NCBI RefSeq assembly: GCF_946886105.1
Contig: NZ_CAMPHV010000062.1
Location: forward strand, 1 to 23,356
Reading direction: 5' to 3'
Length of the DNA: 23,356 nt
Origin: an uncultured Pseudomonas sp.
GTDB taxonomy: Bacteria > Pseudomonadota > Gammaproteobacteria > Pseudomonadales > Pseudomonadaceae
This document shows positions 7,120 to 15,758 of the stretch, piece by piece. A program made the translations under genes and the position numbers. How positions within the stretch are numbered: the stretch's first letter is position 1; each line of letters opens with the position of its first letter. A model generated the notes under the pieces. The model saw nothing but the letters and a program-made list of their open reading frames with translations, did no database searches and was not told the DNA's origin.

Positions 7120-10100
7120 ATGTTCACCAAACTGCTGATCGCCAACCGCGGCGCCATTGCCTGCCGCATCCTGCGCACCCTGCATGCCCTTGAAGTCAAA
7201 GGCGTGGCCGTCTACTCCGAAGCCGACGCCGCCAGCCTGCATATCCAGCAGGCGGACGAGGCCCATAGCCTTGGCGAAGGCCCGGCCGCGGGTACCTACC
7301 TGCAAGTCGAGAAGATTCTCGCCGTGGCTAAACAATCCGGCGCCCAAGCCATCCACCCCGGCTACGGCTTTCTCTCGGAGAACGCCGCCTTCGCCGAAGC
7401 CTGCGAAGCGGCCGGTATCGCCTTTGTCGGCCCAACGCCGGAGCAGCTGCGGGTATTCGGCCTCAAGCACACCGCCCGCGCCCTGGCCAAACAGCACGGC
7501 GTGCCGATGCTCGAAGGCACCGAGCTGCTGGAAAGCCTCGACGCCGCCTTGAGCGCCGGCGAGCAAGTCGGTTACCCGGTGATGCTGAAAAGCACCGCCG
7601 GTGGTGGCGGCATCGGCATGCGCGTGTGCAACGACGCCGGCGAACTGAGCGAGGCCTTCGACGCGGTGAAGCGTCTGGGGCAGAACAACTTCAGCGACAG
7701 CGGTGTGTTTATCGAGAAATACATCCAGCGCGCCCGTCACCTGGAAGTGCAGGTATTCGGCGACGGTCAAGGCGAAGTCCTCGCCCTCGGCGTGCGCGAC
7801 TGCTCGGTACAGCGGCGCAACCAGAAGGTGCTGGAGGAAACCCCGGCGCCCAACCTGCCGGCCGGCATGGCCGAAGAACTCTGCGCGGCGGCGATCCAAC
7901 TGGCCCGCGCGGTGAATTACCGCAGCGCCGGCACCGTCGAGTTCGTCTACGACAGCGAGGCGGCGCGCTTCTACTTTCTGGAGGTGAACACCCGCCTGCA
8001 AGTCGAGCACGGCGTCACCGAACAGGTATGGGGCGTCGACCTGGTGCGCTGGATGATCGAGTTGGCGGCCGGCGACCTGCCGCCTTTGACCGAGTTGACT
8101 AAGCAACTGAAACCCAGTGGCCATGCGATCCAGGCGCGGCTGTATGCCGAAGACCCGGGTCGGGATTTTCAGCCCAGCCCTGGCCTGCTTACCGCCGTGA
8201 ATTTCCCGGTGGCCGATGGCAAAAATCTACGCATCGACACCTGGGTCGAAGCCGGTTGTGAAATACCGCCGTACTTCGACCCGATGATCGCCAAGGTCAT
8301 CACCTGGGCTGCGACCCGCGACGCCGCCAGCGCCGCGCTGGATCAGGCCCTGGCCGATACCGTCCTTTATGGCGTGGAAAGCAATCGCGACTACCTGCGG
8401 CAGATTCTGCTCGACGCGCCCTTCGCTGGCGGCAAGCCCTGGACCCGTTGCCTGGAAGGCCTGACCTACCGGGCCAGCACTTTCGAAGTGCTCAGCGCCG
8501 GCACCCAGACCACCGTGCAGGACTTCCCCGGCCGTCTTGGCTACTGGGCCGTCGGCGTGCCGCCGTCCGGGCCGATGGACGACCGCGCCCTGCGTCTGGG
8601 CAACCGCCTGCTCGGTAACGAGCAAGGCGCCGCCGCCCTGGAAATCACCATGAGCGGCCCGACCCTGCGCTTCAACACCGACACCGTGGTGGCGGTCACT
8701 GGCGCGCCTATCCCGCTGAGCGTCGATGGCATCGAGCAGCCGCTCAATACCGCGCTGCCAATAAAAGCTGGCAGCACGCTCAGCCTCGGCACTATTGATG
8801 GCGCGGGCGCCCGCAGCTATCTGTGCCTGCGCGGCGGCGTACAGGTGCCGGATTATCTCGGCAGCAAAAGCACCTTCACCCTCGGCCAGTTCGGCGGCCA
8901 CGGCGGCCGCGCGCTGCGCGCCGGCGATGTGCTGCATCTATTGCCGCTCGTCGATAACGCCGTCGGCGCACAGTTGCCCGCCGAGCTCTGCGCCGCGCTG
9001 CCAGCCGTACGGGAAATCCGCGTGATCTACGGCCCCCATGGCGCGCCTGAGTATTTCACCCCGGCTTATATCGACACCTTCTTCGCCACCGCCTGGGAAG
9101 TGCATTTCAACTCAAGCCGCACCGGCGTACGCCTGATCGGGCCCAAACCCGAGTGGGTACGCGACAGCGGCGGCGAAGCCGGCCTGCACCCCTCGAACAT
9201 CCACGACAATCCGTATGCGATTGGCGCGGTGGATTTCACCGGCGACATGCCGGTGATCCTCGGTCCGGACGGCCCGAGCCTGGGCGGCTTCGTCTGCCCG
9301 GTGACGATTATCGAGGCGGACCTGTGGCAGCTCGGCCAACTCAAGGCCGGGGATAAGCTGAAGTTCGTGGCGGTGGATATCGCCACGGCACGGGAGTTGG
9401 CCAAGGCGCGCAATGAAGAAACCCACAGCCTCGTAGCCCGGATGCAATCCGGGGAGGCGGCGGTAAACAGCCCCCGGATTGCATCCGGGCTACAGAACCC
9501 CATCGTCCTGGATATCGGCGAGGCCGATAAACGCCTGGTCGCGCGCCTGTCCGGCGACACCCATCTGCTGCTGGAGATAGGCGCGCCTGAGCTGGACCTG
9601 GTGCTGCGTTTCCGCGGCCATGCACTGATGCAGGCATTGGAGGCCAAGCAGCTCGACGGGGTGATCGACCTCACCCCCGGCATCCGCTCGCTGCAGGTGC
9701 ACTACCAGCCGGAAACCCTGTCGCTGGCCAATCTGCTGGCGATAGTCGTCGGCGAATGGGATGCGGTCTGCGCCGCGCAGGACCTCAAGGTACCCTCGCG
9801 GATCGTCCATCTGCCGCTGTCCTGGGACGATCCGGCCTGCCAGTTGGCCATCGAGAAATACATGACAACGGTGCGCAAGGACGCGCCCTGGTGCCCGAGC
9901 AACCTGGAATTTATCCGCCGGATCAACGACCTGCCCAATCTCGACGAGGTCTACCGCACCGTCTTCGACGCCAGCTACCTGGTGATGGGCCTGGGCGATG
10001 TCTACCTGGGTGCGCCGGTGGCCACGCCGCTGGACCCGCGCCATCGCCTGGTTACCACCAAATACAACCCGGCGCGCACCTGGACCGCGGAAAACTCGGT

Positions 10101-10743
10101 GGGCATCGGCGGCGCCTATATGTGCGTGTACGGCATGGAAGGCCCCGGCGGCTACCAGTTCGTCGGCCGCACCCTGCAGATGTGGAACCGTTACCGTGAC
10201 GTCGCGGCATTCGACGGCAAGCCGTGGCTGCTGCGTTTCTTCGACCAGATCCGCTTCTACCCGGTGAGCGCCGAGGAATTACTGCGTATCCGCCGCGACT
10301 TCCCCTTGGGCCACTATGAGCTGCGTATCGAGCACAGCGAGCTGGCGCTTAACGATTACCAGGGCTTTCTCGCCGAGCAGGCCGAGGGCATCGCCGCCTT
10401 CCGCGCCCAGCAACGCGGCGCCTTCGATGCCGAACGCCAGCGCTGGATCGAATCCGGCCAGGCGCATTTCGACAGCGAGGAAGTCGCCCCGGACCTCGGC
10501 GAAGACGCGCCACTCGGCGCCGGCCAGCACGCCATCGAAAGCCATATCGCCGGCAACCTCTGGCAGGTGCAGGTGGAAGTTGGCGCGACGGTTAAAGCCG
10601 GCGACGTACTGGTGATTCTCGAGTCGATGAAGATGGAAATCCCTCTGCTCGCCCCGCGCGACGGCGTGATCAGCGAGGTCCGTGTGCAACCCGGCTCGCC
10701 GGTGCGCGCCGGCCAGCGGGTGGTAGTGCTCGAGGAAGCCTGA
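7120..10743 (+). CDS. gca: Biotin-dependent guanidine (urea-type) carboxylase
   Basis: A 1207-residue multidomain carboxylase. An N-terminal biotin carboxylase domain (about 1-445) has KLLIANRG, the glycine-rich ATP loop starting at Lys157 (KSTAGGGGIGM) and EVNTRLQVEH (288-297). The carboxyltransferase part consists of a KipA/AHS2-type domain (about 450-770) and a KipI/AHS1-type domain (about 798-1060). The biotin carrier domain is C-terminal, with biotin-acceptor Lys1171 in ESMKME. By family it would be called urea carboxylase. Guanidine is the better substrate call because of the guanidine-I and -II riboswitches and the CgdA/B-type genes beside it. The start at ATG 7120 has GAGGG 8 bases upstream; a TTG two codons earlier is less likely. 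Residues about 772-792 are encoded by an inserted palindromic repeat. Confidence 0.9.
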   Translation: MFTKLLIANRGAIACRILRTLHALEVKGVAVYSEADAASLHIQQADEAHSLGEGPAAGTYLQVEKILAVAKQSGAQAIHPGYGFLSENAAFAEACEAAGIAFVGPTPEQLRVFGLKHTARALAKQHGVPMLEGTELLESLDAALSAGEQVGYPVMLKSTAGGGGIGMRVCNDAGELSEAFDAVKRLGQNNFSDSGVFIEKYIQRARHLEVQVFGDGQGEVLALGVRDCSVQRRNQKVLEETPAPNLPAGMAEELCAAAIQLARAVNYRSAGTVEFVYDSEAARFYFLEVNTRLQVEHGVTEQVWGVDLVRWMIELAAGDLPPLTELTKQLKPSGHAIQARLYAEDPGRDFQPSPGLLTAVNFPVADGKNLRIDTWVEAGCEIPPYFDPMIAKVITWAATRDAASAALDQALADTVLYGVESNRDYLRQILLDAPFAGGKPWTRCLEGLTYRASTFEVLSAGTQTTVQDFPGRLGYWAVGVPPSGPMDDRALRLGNRLLGNEQGAAALEITMSGPTLRFNTDTVVAVTGAPIPLSVDGIEQPLNTALPIKAGSTLSLGTIDGAGARSYLCLRGGVQVPDYLGSKSTFTLGQFGGHGGRALRAGDVLHLLPLVDNAVGAQLPAELCAALPAVREIRVIYGPHGAPEYFTPAYIDTFFATAWEVHFNSSRTGVRLIGPKPEWVRDSGGEAGLHPSNIHDNPYAIGAVDFTGDMPVILGPDGPSLGGFVCPVTIIEADLWQLGQLKAGDKLKFVAVDIATARELAKARNEETHSLVARMQSGEAAVNSPRIASGLQNPIVLDIGEADKRLVARLSGDTHLLLEIGAPELDLVLRFRGHALMQALEAKQLDGVIDLTPGIRSLQVHYQPETLSLANLLAIVVGEWDAVCAAQDLKVPSRIVHLPLSWDDPACQLAIEKYMTTVRKDAPWCPSNLEFIRRINDLPNLDEVYRTVFDASYLVMGLGDVYLGAPVATPLDPRHRLVTTKYNPARTWTAENSVGIGGAYMCVYGMEGPGGYQFVGRTLQMWNRYRDVAAFDGKPWLLRFFDQIRFYPVSAEELLRIRRDFPLGHYELRIEHSELALNDYQGFLAEQAEGIAAFRAQQRGAFDAERQRWIESGQAHFDSEEVAPDLGEDAPLGAGQHAIESHIAGNLWQVQVEVGATVKAGDVLVILESMKMEIPLLAPRDGVISEVRVQPGSPVRAGQRVVVLEEA
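9433..9493. repeat. REP-like palindrome inside the carboxylase coding sequence
   Basis: A perfect 22-bp inverted repeat (9433-9454 and 9472-9493) with a 17-base loop carries the GTAGCCCGGATGCAATCC motif of a common pseudomonad intergenic repeat. The same unit occurs in its normal place between genes at 12781-12849. Here it is translated in frame as part of residues 772-792, between the AHS2-type and AHS1-type domains. Confidence 0.93.
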
Positions 10744-10909
10744 CAGCCAACCGGCCACAGAGCCAACCAATTGCGATGCCTTGGCATCGACGGTGGATGG
10801 ATAAAACGCCGGCTACGCGCCCCGATCCACCCGACTAACTCTCACCGTAGGGTGGGTCACGCTTCATCGACCCACCAAGCGGACTCGCAATAAACGAGGA
10901 AGCCTGACA
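10731..10909. repeat. Repeat cassette between carboxylase and atzF with a 15-bp flanking duplication
   Basis: The 15-base sequence CGAGGAAGCCTGACA occurs at 10731-10745, spanning the carboxylase stop, and again at 10895-10909, where it supplies the ribosome binding site and first base of atzF. Between the copies lie a hairpin (CGATGCC-TT-GGCATCG, 10774-10789) and two palindromic modules of the GTAGGGTGG family (10792-10831 and 10846-10876). The layout suggests the cassette was inserted at a former overlap junction of the two genes. Confidence 0.8.
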
Positions 10910-12717
10910 TGACCCACGAATTCGACCTGCGCCTCGACGCGCTAAAAGCCGCGTACCAGAACGGCAGCACCACCCCGCGCCAACTGATCGCCGCCTTGCG
11001 CGAGCAGGCCGCGACGCTTAACCCTGAATTCCATCTGTTTATCCATCTGCTCAGCCTGGAAGAGCTGGAACCCTATCTGGTGGCGCTGGACGGCAAGTCG
11101 CCGACCGAGCTGCCGCTGTACGGCGTGCCCTTCGCCATCAAGGACAATATCGACCTGGCCGGCGTGCCGACCACCGCCGCCTGCCCGGCCTTTGCCTATA
11201 CGCCCGAGCGCAGCGCGACCATCGTCGAGCAATTGATCGCCCTTGGCGCAATCCCGCTGGGCAAGACCAACCTCGATCAGTTCGCCACCGGCCTTAATGG
11301 CACCCGCTCGCCTTACGGCGAATGCCGCAACAGCCTGCACCCGGACTATCCGTCCGGCGGCTCCAGCGCCGGTTCGTCCCTGGCGGTGGCGCTCGGCGTC
11401 GCCAGCTTCGCCCTGGGCACCGATACCGCGGGCAGCGGCCGGGTGCCGGCGGCGTTGAACAATCTGGTCGGTTTGAAAGCGACCAAGGGCCTGCTCTCCA
11501 CCGCCGGCGTGGTGCCTGCCTGCCGCACCCTGGATTGCGTCACCTACTTCACCGCCAGCGCGCGCGAGGCCAGCCAGTTGCTGGCGCTGACCGCCAAGCT
11601 CGACCCGCGTGACGACTACAGCCGCGCCAACCCATTGTGGAACGACGGCAGCGCGTTCGGCGCGCCGCGTCCGGGCTTTCGTTTCGGCGTGCCCAAACAC
11701 CTGGAGTTTCTCGGTTGCAGCGAAAGCCCGGCACTGTTCGCAGCCACCCTCGAACGGCTGCAAGCCCTGGGCGGCGAACCGGTGGAGATCGACTTCGCAC
11801 CCTTCCTCGAAGCCGCCCGTCTGCTGTATGCCGGGCCCTGGGTCGCCGAGCGTTACAGCGTCGCCGGCGAGCTAATCGAAGCCCAGCCCAAAGCTGTGCT
11901 GCCGGTGATCAAGGCCGTGCTGGAGAAAGCGCCCGGGGTCAGCGGCGTCGATACCTTCCGCGCGCAGTACCGCTTGCAGGAACTCAAGGCGATCTGCGAC
12001 CGCACCCTGGCCGACCTCGATTGCGTAGTGACTCCAGCCTACCCGCGCCCGGTAACCCTGGCCGAGCTGCACGCCGAGCCGGTCGCACGCAATTCCGACC
12101 TCGGCTACTACACCAATTTCATGAATATGCTCGACTACGCCGCCGTCGCGGTGCCGGCCGGCTTTATGCAAAACGGCCTGCCCTGGGGCGTGACCCTGTT
12201 CGGCCGCGCCTTTACCGACCAGTACCTGCTCAGCCTGGCCGATGCCGTGCAGCGCCAGAGCGGCTTGCCGCTGGTCGGCGAACACAGCCTGCCAGCCGCC
12301 GCACCGGGCAGCGCCGCGCGCCACGACAAAGCGCGCCTGGTGGTCTGCGGCGCGCACCTGGACGGCCTGCCGCTGAACTGGCAGCTCAAGCAGCGCGGCG
12401 CCAAGCTGATCGCAGCCACCCAGAGTTCGCCGGACTACCAGCTGCACGCCCTGGCCGACGGCCCGCCCTTCAGGCCGGGTATGGTGCGCGTCGCCGAAGG
12501 CGGCGTGGCGATCGAAGTGGAAGTCTGGGAGTTGCCGAGCGCCGAGCTGGGCTCCTTTCTCAGCGGCATCCCGGCGCCACTGGGCCTGGGCAAGGTGCAG
12601 CTGGCCGATGGCAGTTGGGAAAGCGGCTTTATCTGCGAGCCTTATGGCTTGGCGGGCGCCACCGATATCAGCCACTTCGGCGGCTGGCGCGCCTATTTGC
12701 GGAGCAAGGCACAGTAG
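10909..12717 (+). CDS. atzF: Allophanate hydrolase AtzF
   Basis: A 602-residue amidase-signature enzyme that hydrolyses allophanate to ammonia and CO2, the last step of the pathway. The Ser-cisSer-Lys triad is visible as Lys78 (in PFAIKDN), Ser152 (YPSGGSSAGS) and Ser176 (TDTAGSGR); the spacings of 74 and 24 residues match the family. The amidase domain fills about 1-440 and a C-terminal allophanate-hydrolase domain covers about 460-602. The length is normal for stand-alone AtzF. GAGGA lies 8 bases before ATG 10909. It is the last gene of the cluster and is followed by REP-like repeats. Confidence 0.95.
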   Translation: MTHEFDLRLDALKAAYQNGSTTPRQLIAALREQAATLNPEFHLFIHLLSLEELEPYLVALDGKSPTELPLYGVPFAIKDNIDLAGVPTTAACPAFAYTPERSATIVEQLIALGAIPLGKTNLDQFATGLNGTRSPYGECRNSLHPDYPSGGSSAGSSLAVALGVASFALGTDTAGSGRVPAALNNLVGLKATKGLLSTAGVVPACRTLDCVTYFTASAREASQLLALTAKLDPRDDYSRANPLWNDGSAFGAPRPGFRFGVPKHLEFLGCSESPALFAATLERLQALGGEPVEIDFAPFLEAARLLYAGPWVAERYSVAGELIEAQPKAVLPVIKAVLEKAPGVSGVDTFRAQYRLQELKAICDRTLADLDCVVTPAYPRPVTLAELHAEPVARNSDLGYYTNFMNMLDYAAVAVPAGFMQNGLPWGVTLFGRAFTDQYLLSLADAVQRQSGLPLVGEHSLPAAAPGSAARHDKARLVVCGAHLDGLPLNWQLKQRGAKLIAATQSSPDYQLHALADGPPFRPGMVRVAEGGVAIEVEVWELPSAELGSFLSGIPAPLGLGKVQLADGSWESGFICEPYGLAGATDISHFGGWRAYLRSKAQ

Positions 12718-12738
12718 CCTGAACCAGTGGCGGGCACG

Positions 12739-12849
12739 TCCCGGATTGCGCCGGGGCTTATCCGGGCTACCTTGCGCCCCGTAGCCCGGATGAAATCCGG
12801 GGAATAGTGTATGTACATGCGAGCGCTCCCCGGATTGCATCCGGGCTAC
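12739..12849. repeat. REP-like palindromic repeats after atzF
   Basis: A full unit has arms at 12781-12802 and 12828-12849 (22 bases, one mismatch) of the GTAGCCCGGAT...ATCCGGGCTAC family. A degenerate half-unit (12739-12770) precedes it. Such units after a last gene often act as mRNA stabilisers or attenuators; no separate T-run terminator is seen between 12718 and 12900. Confidence 0.85.
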
Positions 12850-12909
12850 GAACTACAGGCGTACGCAATGAACAGGCCATCGACCGCAGGGCCAGCCACC
12901 GCGATTGGC

Positions 12910-12925
12910 CGGCACGGCGCTTGCT
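12910..12925 (+). promoter_or_regulatory. Putative promoter of the diguanylate cyclase unit (sigma-54-like, overlapping sigma-70 -10)
   Basis: CGGCACGGCGCTTGCT has GG (12911-12912) and GC (12923-12924) separated by 10 bases, with one mismatch to TGGCACG-N4-TTGCT. Just downstream, TACAAT (12933-12938) resembles a sigma-70 -10 box but lacks a good -35. Either would start transcription 20-35 bases before the gene. Confidence 0.4.
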
Positions 12926-12971
12926 ACGGGGCTACAATAGCGCCCATATTTTTTCGCCCGTAGAGCCTCGC

Positions 12972-14441
12972 ATGTCCCGCCCCTCTCCCATTGCCCGGCA
13001 ACGCCCGCTGATTCTGCTGATTCTGCTATTGCTCGGCTGCGGCTTTCTCGCCACCTCGCTGGTCAGTTACTACACCGCGCTCGACTCGATCCGCGCCGGT
13101 ATCGTCAATACCGAGCTGCCGCTGACCTCGGACAACGTCTATTCGGAAATCCAGAAGGACCTGATACGGCCGGTCCTGATTTCCTCGATGATGTCCCGCG
13201 ATACCTATATGCGCGACTGGGCGATAGACGGCGAGCGGGATATCGGGCAGATCACCCGCTACCTGCAGGAGGTGCAGGAGCACTACGGCACCGTGACCAG
13301 CTTCTTCATCTCCGAGCAGAGCCGTACCTACTACCAGGCCAAAGGCGTGCTCAAGCAGATCGAAAAATCCGAGCCGCGCGATGCCTGGTACTTTCGCGTA
13401 CGCGACATGGCGGAGCCTTACGAGATCAATGTCGACGTCGACATGGCCAACCAGGACCGCCTGACGGTCTTTATCAACTACAAGGTGTTCGACTACCGCA
13501 ATCGCTTTATCGGCGCGACCGGTGTCGGCCTCACCGTGGATGATGTGGTCGAACTGATCGACACTTACCAGCAGCGTTACAACCGCAGCGTGTTCTTCGT
13601 CGACCCTGACGGCCGCGTCGTGTTGACCGGCGCGAGTGGCGGCGCGATGGGCGCCAAGGTCGGCCAGGCGCTCGCCGAATTGCCCGGGCTGAGCAGCCTG
13701 ATGCCGCAGTCGGTACCGCAGAGCGGCAACTTCCAGTACCAGGAGCACGGCCGTAACCACTTTCTCAATGTGCGCTTCATTCCCGAGCTGAACTGGTACC
13801 TGTTCGTCGATAAACACGAAAACGGCGCACTCGCCGGCATTCGCAAATCGCTGTACCTGAACTTGCTGGTTTGCCTGCTGGTGACCGCCATAGTTGCCGT
13901 TATCGTCAGCCTCGCCCTGCGCCGTTACCAAGCACGGATCACCGCGCTGGCGACCACCGATCAATTGACCGAGCTGCTCAACCGGCGCGGTTTCGACTTG
14001 CTGGCCAACCAGGCGATTCAGGAGGCGCGTCGTAACCAAAGCGAACTCTGCACGCTGCTACTGGACCTCGACAACTTCAAGGAACTCAACGACACCCATG
14101 GCCATCAGGCGGGCGATCAGGTACTGCGCGGCTTCGCCCGCAACTTGCGCGACGACCTGCGCCAGTCGGACATCCTCTGCCGCTGGGGCGGCGAGGAATT
14201 CGTCCTGCTGCTCAAGGACACCTCGGTGGAACAGGCGCGCGCGCTGGCGCAAAAAATCCGCCAGCAAACCGAACAGAGCACGTTCCACTACAACGGCAGC
14301 GACTTGCGCATCACCACCAGCATCGGCCTGGCGCAGCTGGATGCCGACGAGTCCCTCGAACAACTGTTGCTGCGTGCCGACCGCGCGCTCTACCGCGCCA
14401 AACAAGGGGGGCGCAATCGCCTCTGCGAAGAACACCCATGA
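12972..14441 (+). CDS. Membrane-bound diguanylate cyclase with periplasmic sensor domain
   Basis: A 489-residue protein. It has a first membrane helix (about 12-35), a periplasmic Cache-like sensor region (about 45-285), a second helix (about 294-318) and a C-terminal GGDEF domain (about 325-489). The active site is GGEEF (406-410), and an RxxD product-inhibition site, RQSD (397-400), lies 5 residues before it. It should therefore make c-di-GMP and be feedback-inhibited. The signal sensed is unknown. ATG 12972 is chosen because the upstream open frame runs through palindromic repeats. Its stop overlaps the next start (ATGA). Confidence 0.92.
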   Translation: MSRPSPIARQRPLILLILLLLGCGFLATSLVSYYTALDSIRAGIVNTELPLTSDNVYSEIQKDLIRPVLISSMMSRDTYMRDWAIDGERDIGQITRYLQEVQEHYGTVTSFFISEQSRTYYQAKGVLKQIEKSEPRDAWYFRVRDMAEPYEINVDVDMANQDRLTVFINYKVFDYRNRFIGATGVGLTVDDVVELIDTYQQRYNRSVFFVDPDGRVVLTGASGGAMGAKVGQALAELPGLSSLMPQSVPQSGNFQYQEHGRNHFLNVRFIPELNWYLFVDKHENGALAGIRKSLYLNLLVCLLVTAIVAVIVSLALRRYQARITALATTDQLTELLNRRGFDLLANQAIQEARRNQSELCTLLLDLDNFKELNDTHGHQAGDQVLRGFARNLRDDLRQSDILCRWGGEEFVLLLKDTSVEQARALAQKIRQQTEQSTFHYNGSDLRITTSIGLAQLDADESLEQLLLRADRALYRAKQGGRNRLCEEHP

Positions 14442-14656
14442 GCGCCTCGACCGTCCACTGCCCGTGTTGCGGGCAACTCAACCAATGCGCCCAGGCGACC
14501 TCGGACACACCCGTGGAACAATGCTGGTGTTTCGCGGTGCGCATCGATTCCCAGCGGCTCGCCAGCTTGCCCGCCGCCGAGCGCAACCACGCCTGCCTGT
14601 GCCCGCGTTGCGCACAAGGCTTGCCGCAGGCCGATAGCGACAACTCGGCAAACTGA
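14438..14656 (+). CDS. Cysteine-rich CWC-type small protein
   Basis: A 72-residue protein with HCPCCGQxNxC near the N terminus, CWC at 29-31 and a C-terminal CLCPRCAQ block. These eight or so cysteines form the pattern of the Cys-rich CWC family, probably a small zinc-binding protein of unknown role. It overlaps the upstream stop by 4 bases and its own stop shares a base with the rsuA start (TGATG), so the three genes are translationally linked. This pairing with rsuA suggests an RNA- or ribosome-related role, but that is inference. Confidence 0.85.
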   Translation: MSASTVHCPCCGQLNQCAQATSDTPVEQCWCFAVRIDSQRLASLPAAERNHACLCPRCAQGLPQADSDNSAN

Positions 14657-15348
14657 TGCGCCTCGATCGCTTCCTCAGCAACCTGCCCGCCTTCAACCGC
14701 CAGGACGTGCGCCACCTGCTCGCCGGCGGGCGGGTGTGCGTGGACGGCCAGGCGGTGCGCGACGGCCGCTGCGAAATACGGGTGTTCAGTCGGATCGAGG
14801 TCGACGGACAGCTGCTGCAGGCCGGCAAGGCCGCGCGCTATTTCATGCTACATAAACCGCTCGGCGTGGTCAGCGCCACAGAACACCCCGAACACCGCAC
14901 CGTACTCGACCTGTTCGACGAGCCGGACAAACACGAGCTGCACCTGGCCGGGCGCCTGGACCTCAACACCAGCGGTCTGCTACTGGTGACCAACGACGGT
15001 CAATGGTCGCGCCGCGCCACCAGCCCCGGCGGCAAGCAAGCCAAGGTCTACCGGGTCGAGACCCGCGATGAGATCGATCCCGCCTGCGTCGAGGTGTTCG
15101 CCCGCGGTCTGTATTTCGGCTACGAAGACCTGACCACCCTCCCCGCCGTCCTCGAGATACTCGCGCCCCGGCAAGCCCGGCTGACGCTGTTCGAGGGCCG
15201 TTATCATCAGGTCAAGCGCATGTTCGGGCACTTCCGCAACCCGGTCGTCGGCCTGCATCGTTCGAGCATGGGCGCAATCCAGCTCGATCCGGACCTGGCT
15301 CCAGGCCAGTATCGCGCGCTGACTGCGCAAGAAGTTGCCAGCTTCTAA
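14656..15348 (+). CDS. rsuA: 16S rRNA pseudouridine synthase RsuA
   Basis: A 230-residue pseudouridine synthase of the RsuA/RluB/E/F family. An S4 RNA-binding domain fills about residues 1-60. The catalytic block GRLDLNTSGLLLVTNDG has Asp102 as the expected nucleophile, and the family motif GRYHQVKRMF lies near 180. Length and domain order match RsuA, which modifies U516 of 16S rRNA; RluE or RluF are less likely given size. The start is fixed by the TGATG junction with the CWC gene. Confidence 0.88.
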   Translation: MRLDRFLSNLPAFNRQDVRHLLAGGRVCVDGQAVRDGRCEIRVFSRIEVDGQLLQAGKAARYFMLHKPLGVVSATEHPEHRTVLDLFDEPDKHELHLAGRLDLNTSGLLLVTNDGQWSRRATSPGGKQAKVYRVETRDEIDPACVEVFARGLYFGYEDLTTLPAVLEILAPRQARLTLFEGRYHQVKRMFGHFRNPVVGLHRSSMGAIQLDPDLAPGQYRALTAQEVASF

Positions 15349-15758
15349 CGGGCACTGACGCCAACTCAGCAAAGAGTCACACCCAACCGAAGCCACCCGA
15401 TAAACGGTAGCATCCTAAGCGAATAAACGCTTGTCAGGGTCCAGGGCCGCTGCTTAAATCAAACCACAAGGTCTTAACGTGACTAGACAGTCACAAGAGC
15501 CATTCAAGCGTTCTTTCGGTTGTTGCGCACTGCGCGAATGTGGGTTCCTGCCTGGTAACACGAAGTTGCCCCGCACCCTTCCAAGGGCCGCGGCGGACGA
15601 GCTGTTTCAGCCCTAACTGATTGAAAATAAAAAACTTATAAAAAATTCCCACCTGACATTGGTTTGTCATGTTCGGGCGCTTTCCTGACTGTCCTATTTG
15701 CCCGGTTAACGACCTTGGTTCGCTAGCCATGCCCAATTTTGCGCCAGGAGGAAACGAT
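15349..15758. other. 410-base gap before phaG
   Basis: No coding sequence is supported. Visible structures are a small dyad AAGCG-N6-CGCTT (15417-15432) that could end the rsuA transcript weakly, a 6-bp inverted repeat GTGACT-AGAC-AGTCAC (15479-15494), and a strongly AT-rich tract at about 15618-15650 that stands out from the GC-rich surroundings. The AT tract is the likely promoter region of phaG, but I cannot name a clean -35/-10 pair. Confidence 0.45.

Noticed and set aside
7048..8124. 358-codon minus-strand open frame opposite the carboxylase start
   Set aside because: Shadow of the biotin carboxylase domain, with no recognisable domain of its own.
9433..9493. Frameshift or pseudogene caused by the repeat inside the carboxylase gene
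   Set aside because: The reading frame runs through without stop and both flanking domains and the biotin site are intact.
7114..10743. Plain urea carboxylase reading of the large biotin enzyme
   Set aside because: Kept only as the family name; guanidine riboswitches of two classes and CgdA/B-type genes make guanidine the better substrate call.
11637..12722. 361-codon plus-strand open frame inside atzF
   Set aside because: Arg/Ala/Gly-rich out-of-frame translation of atzF with no motif or ribosome binding site.
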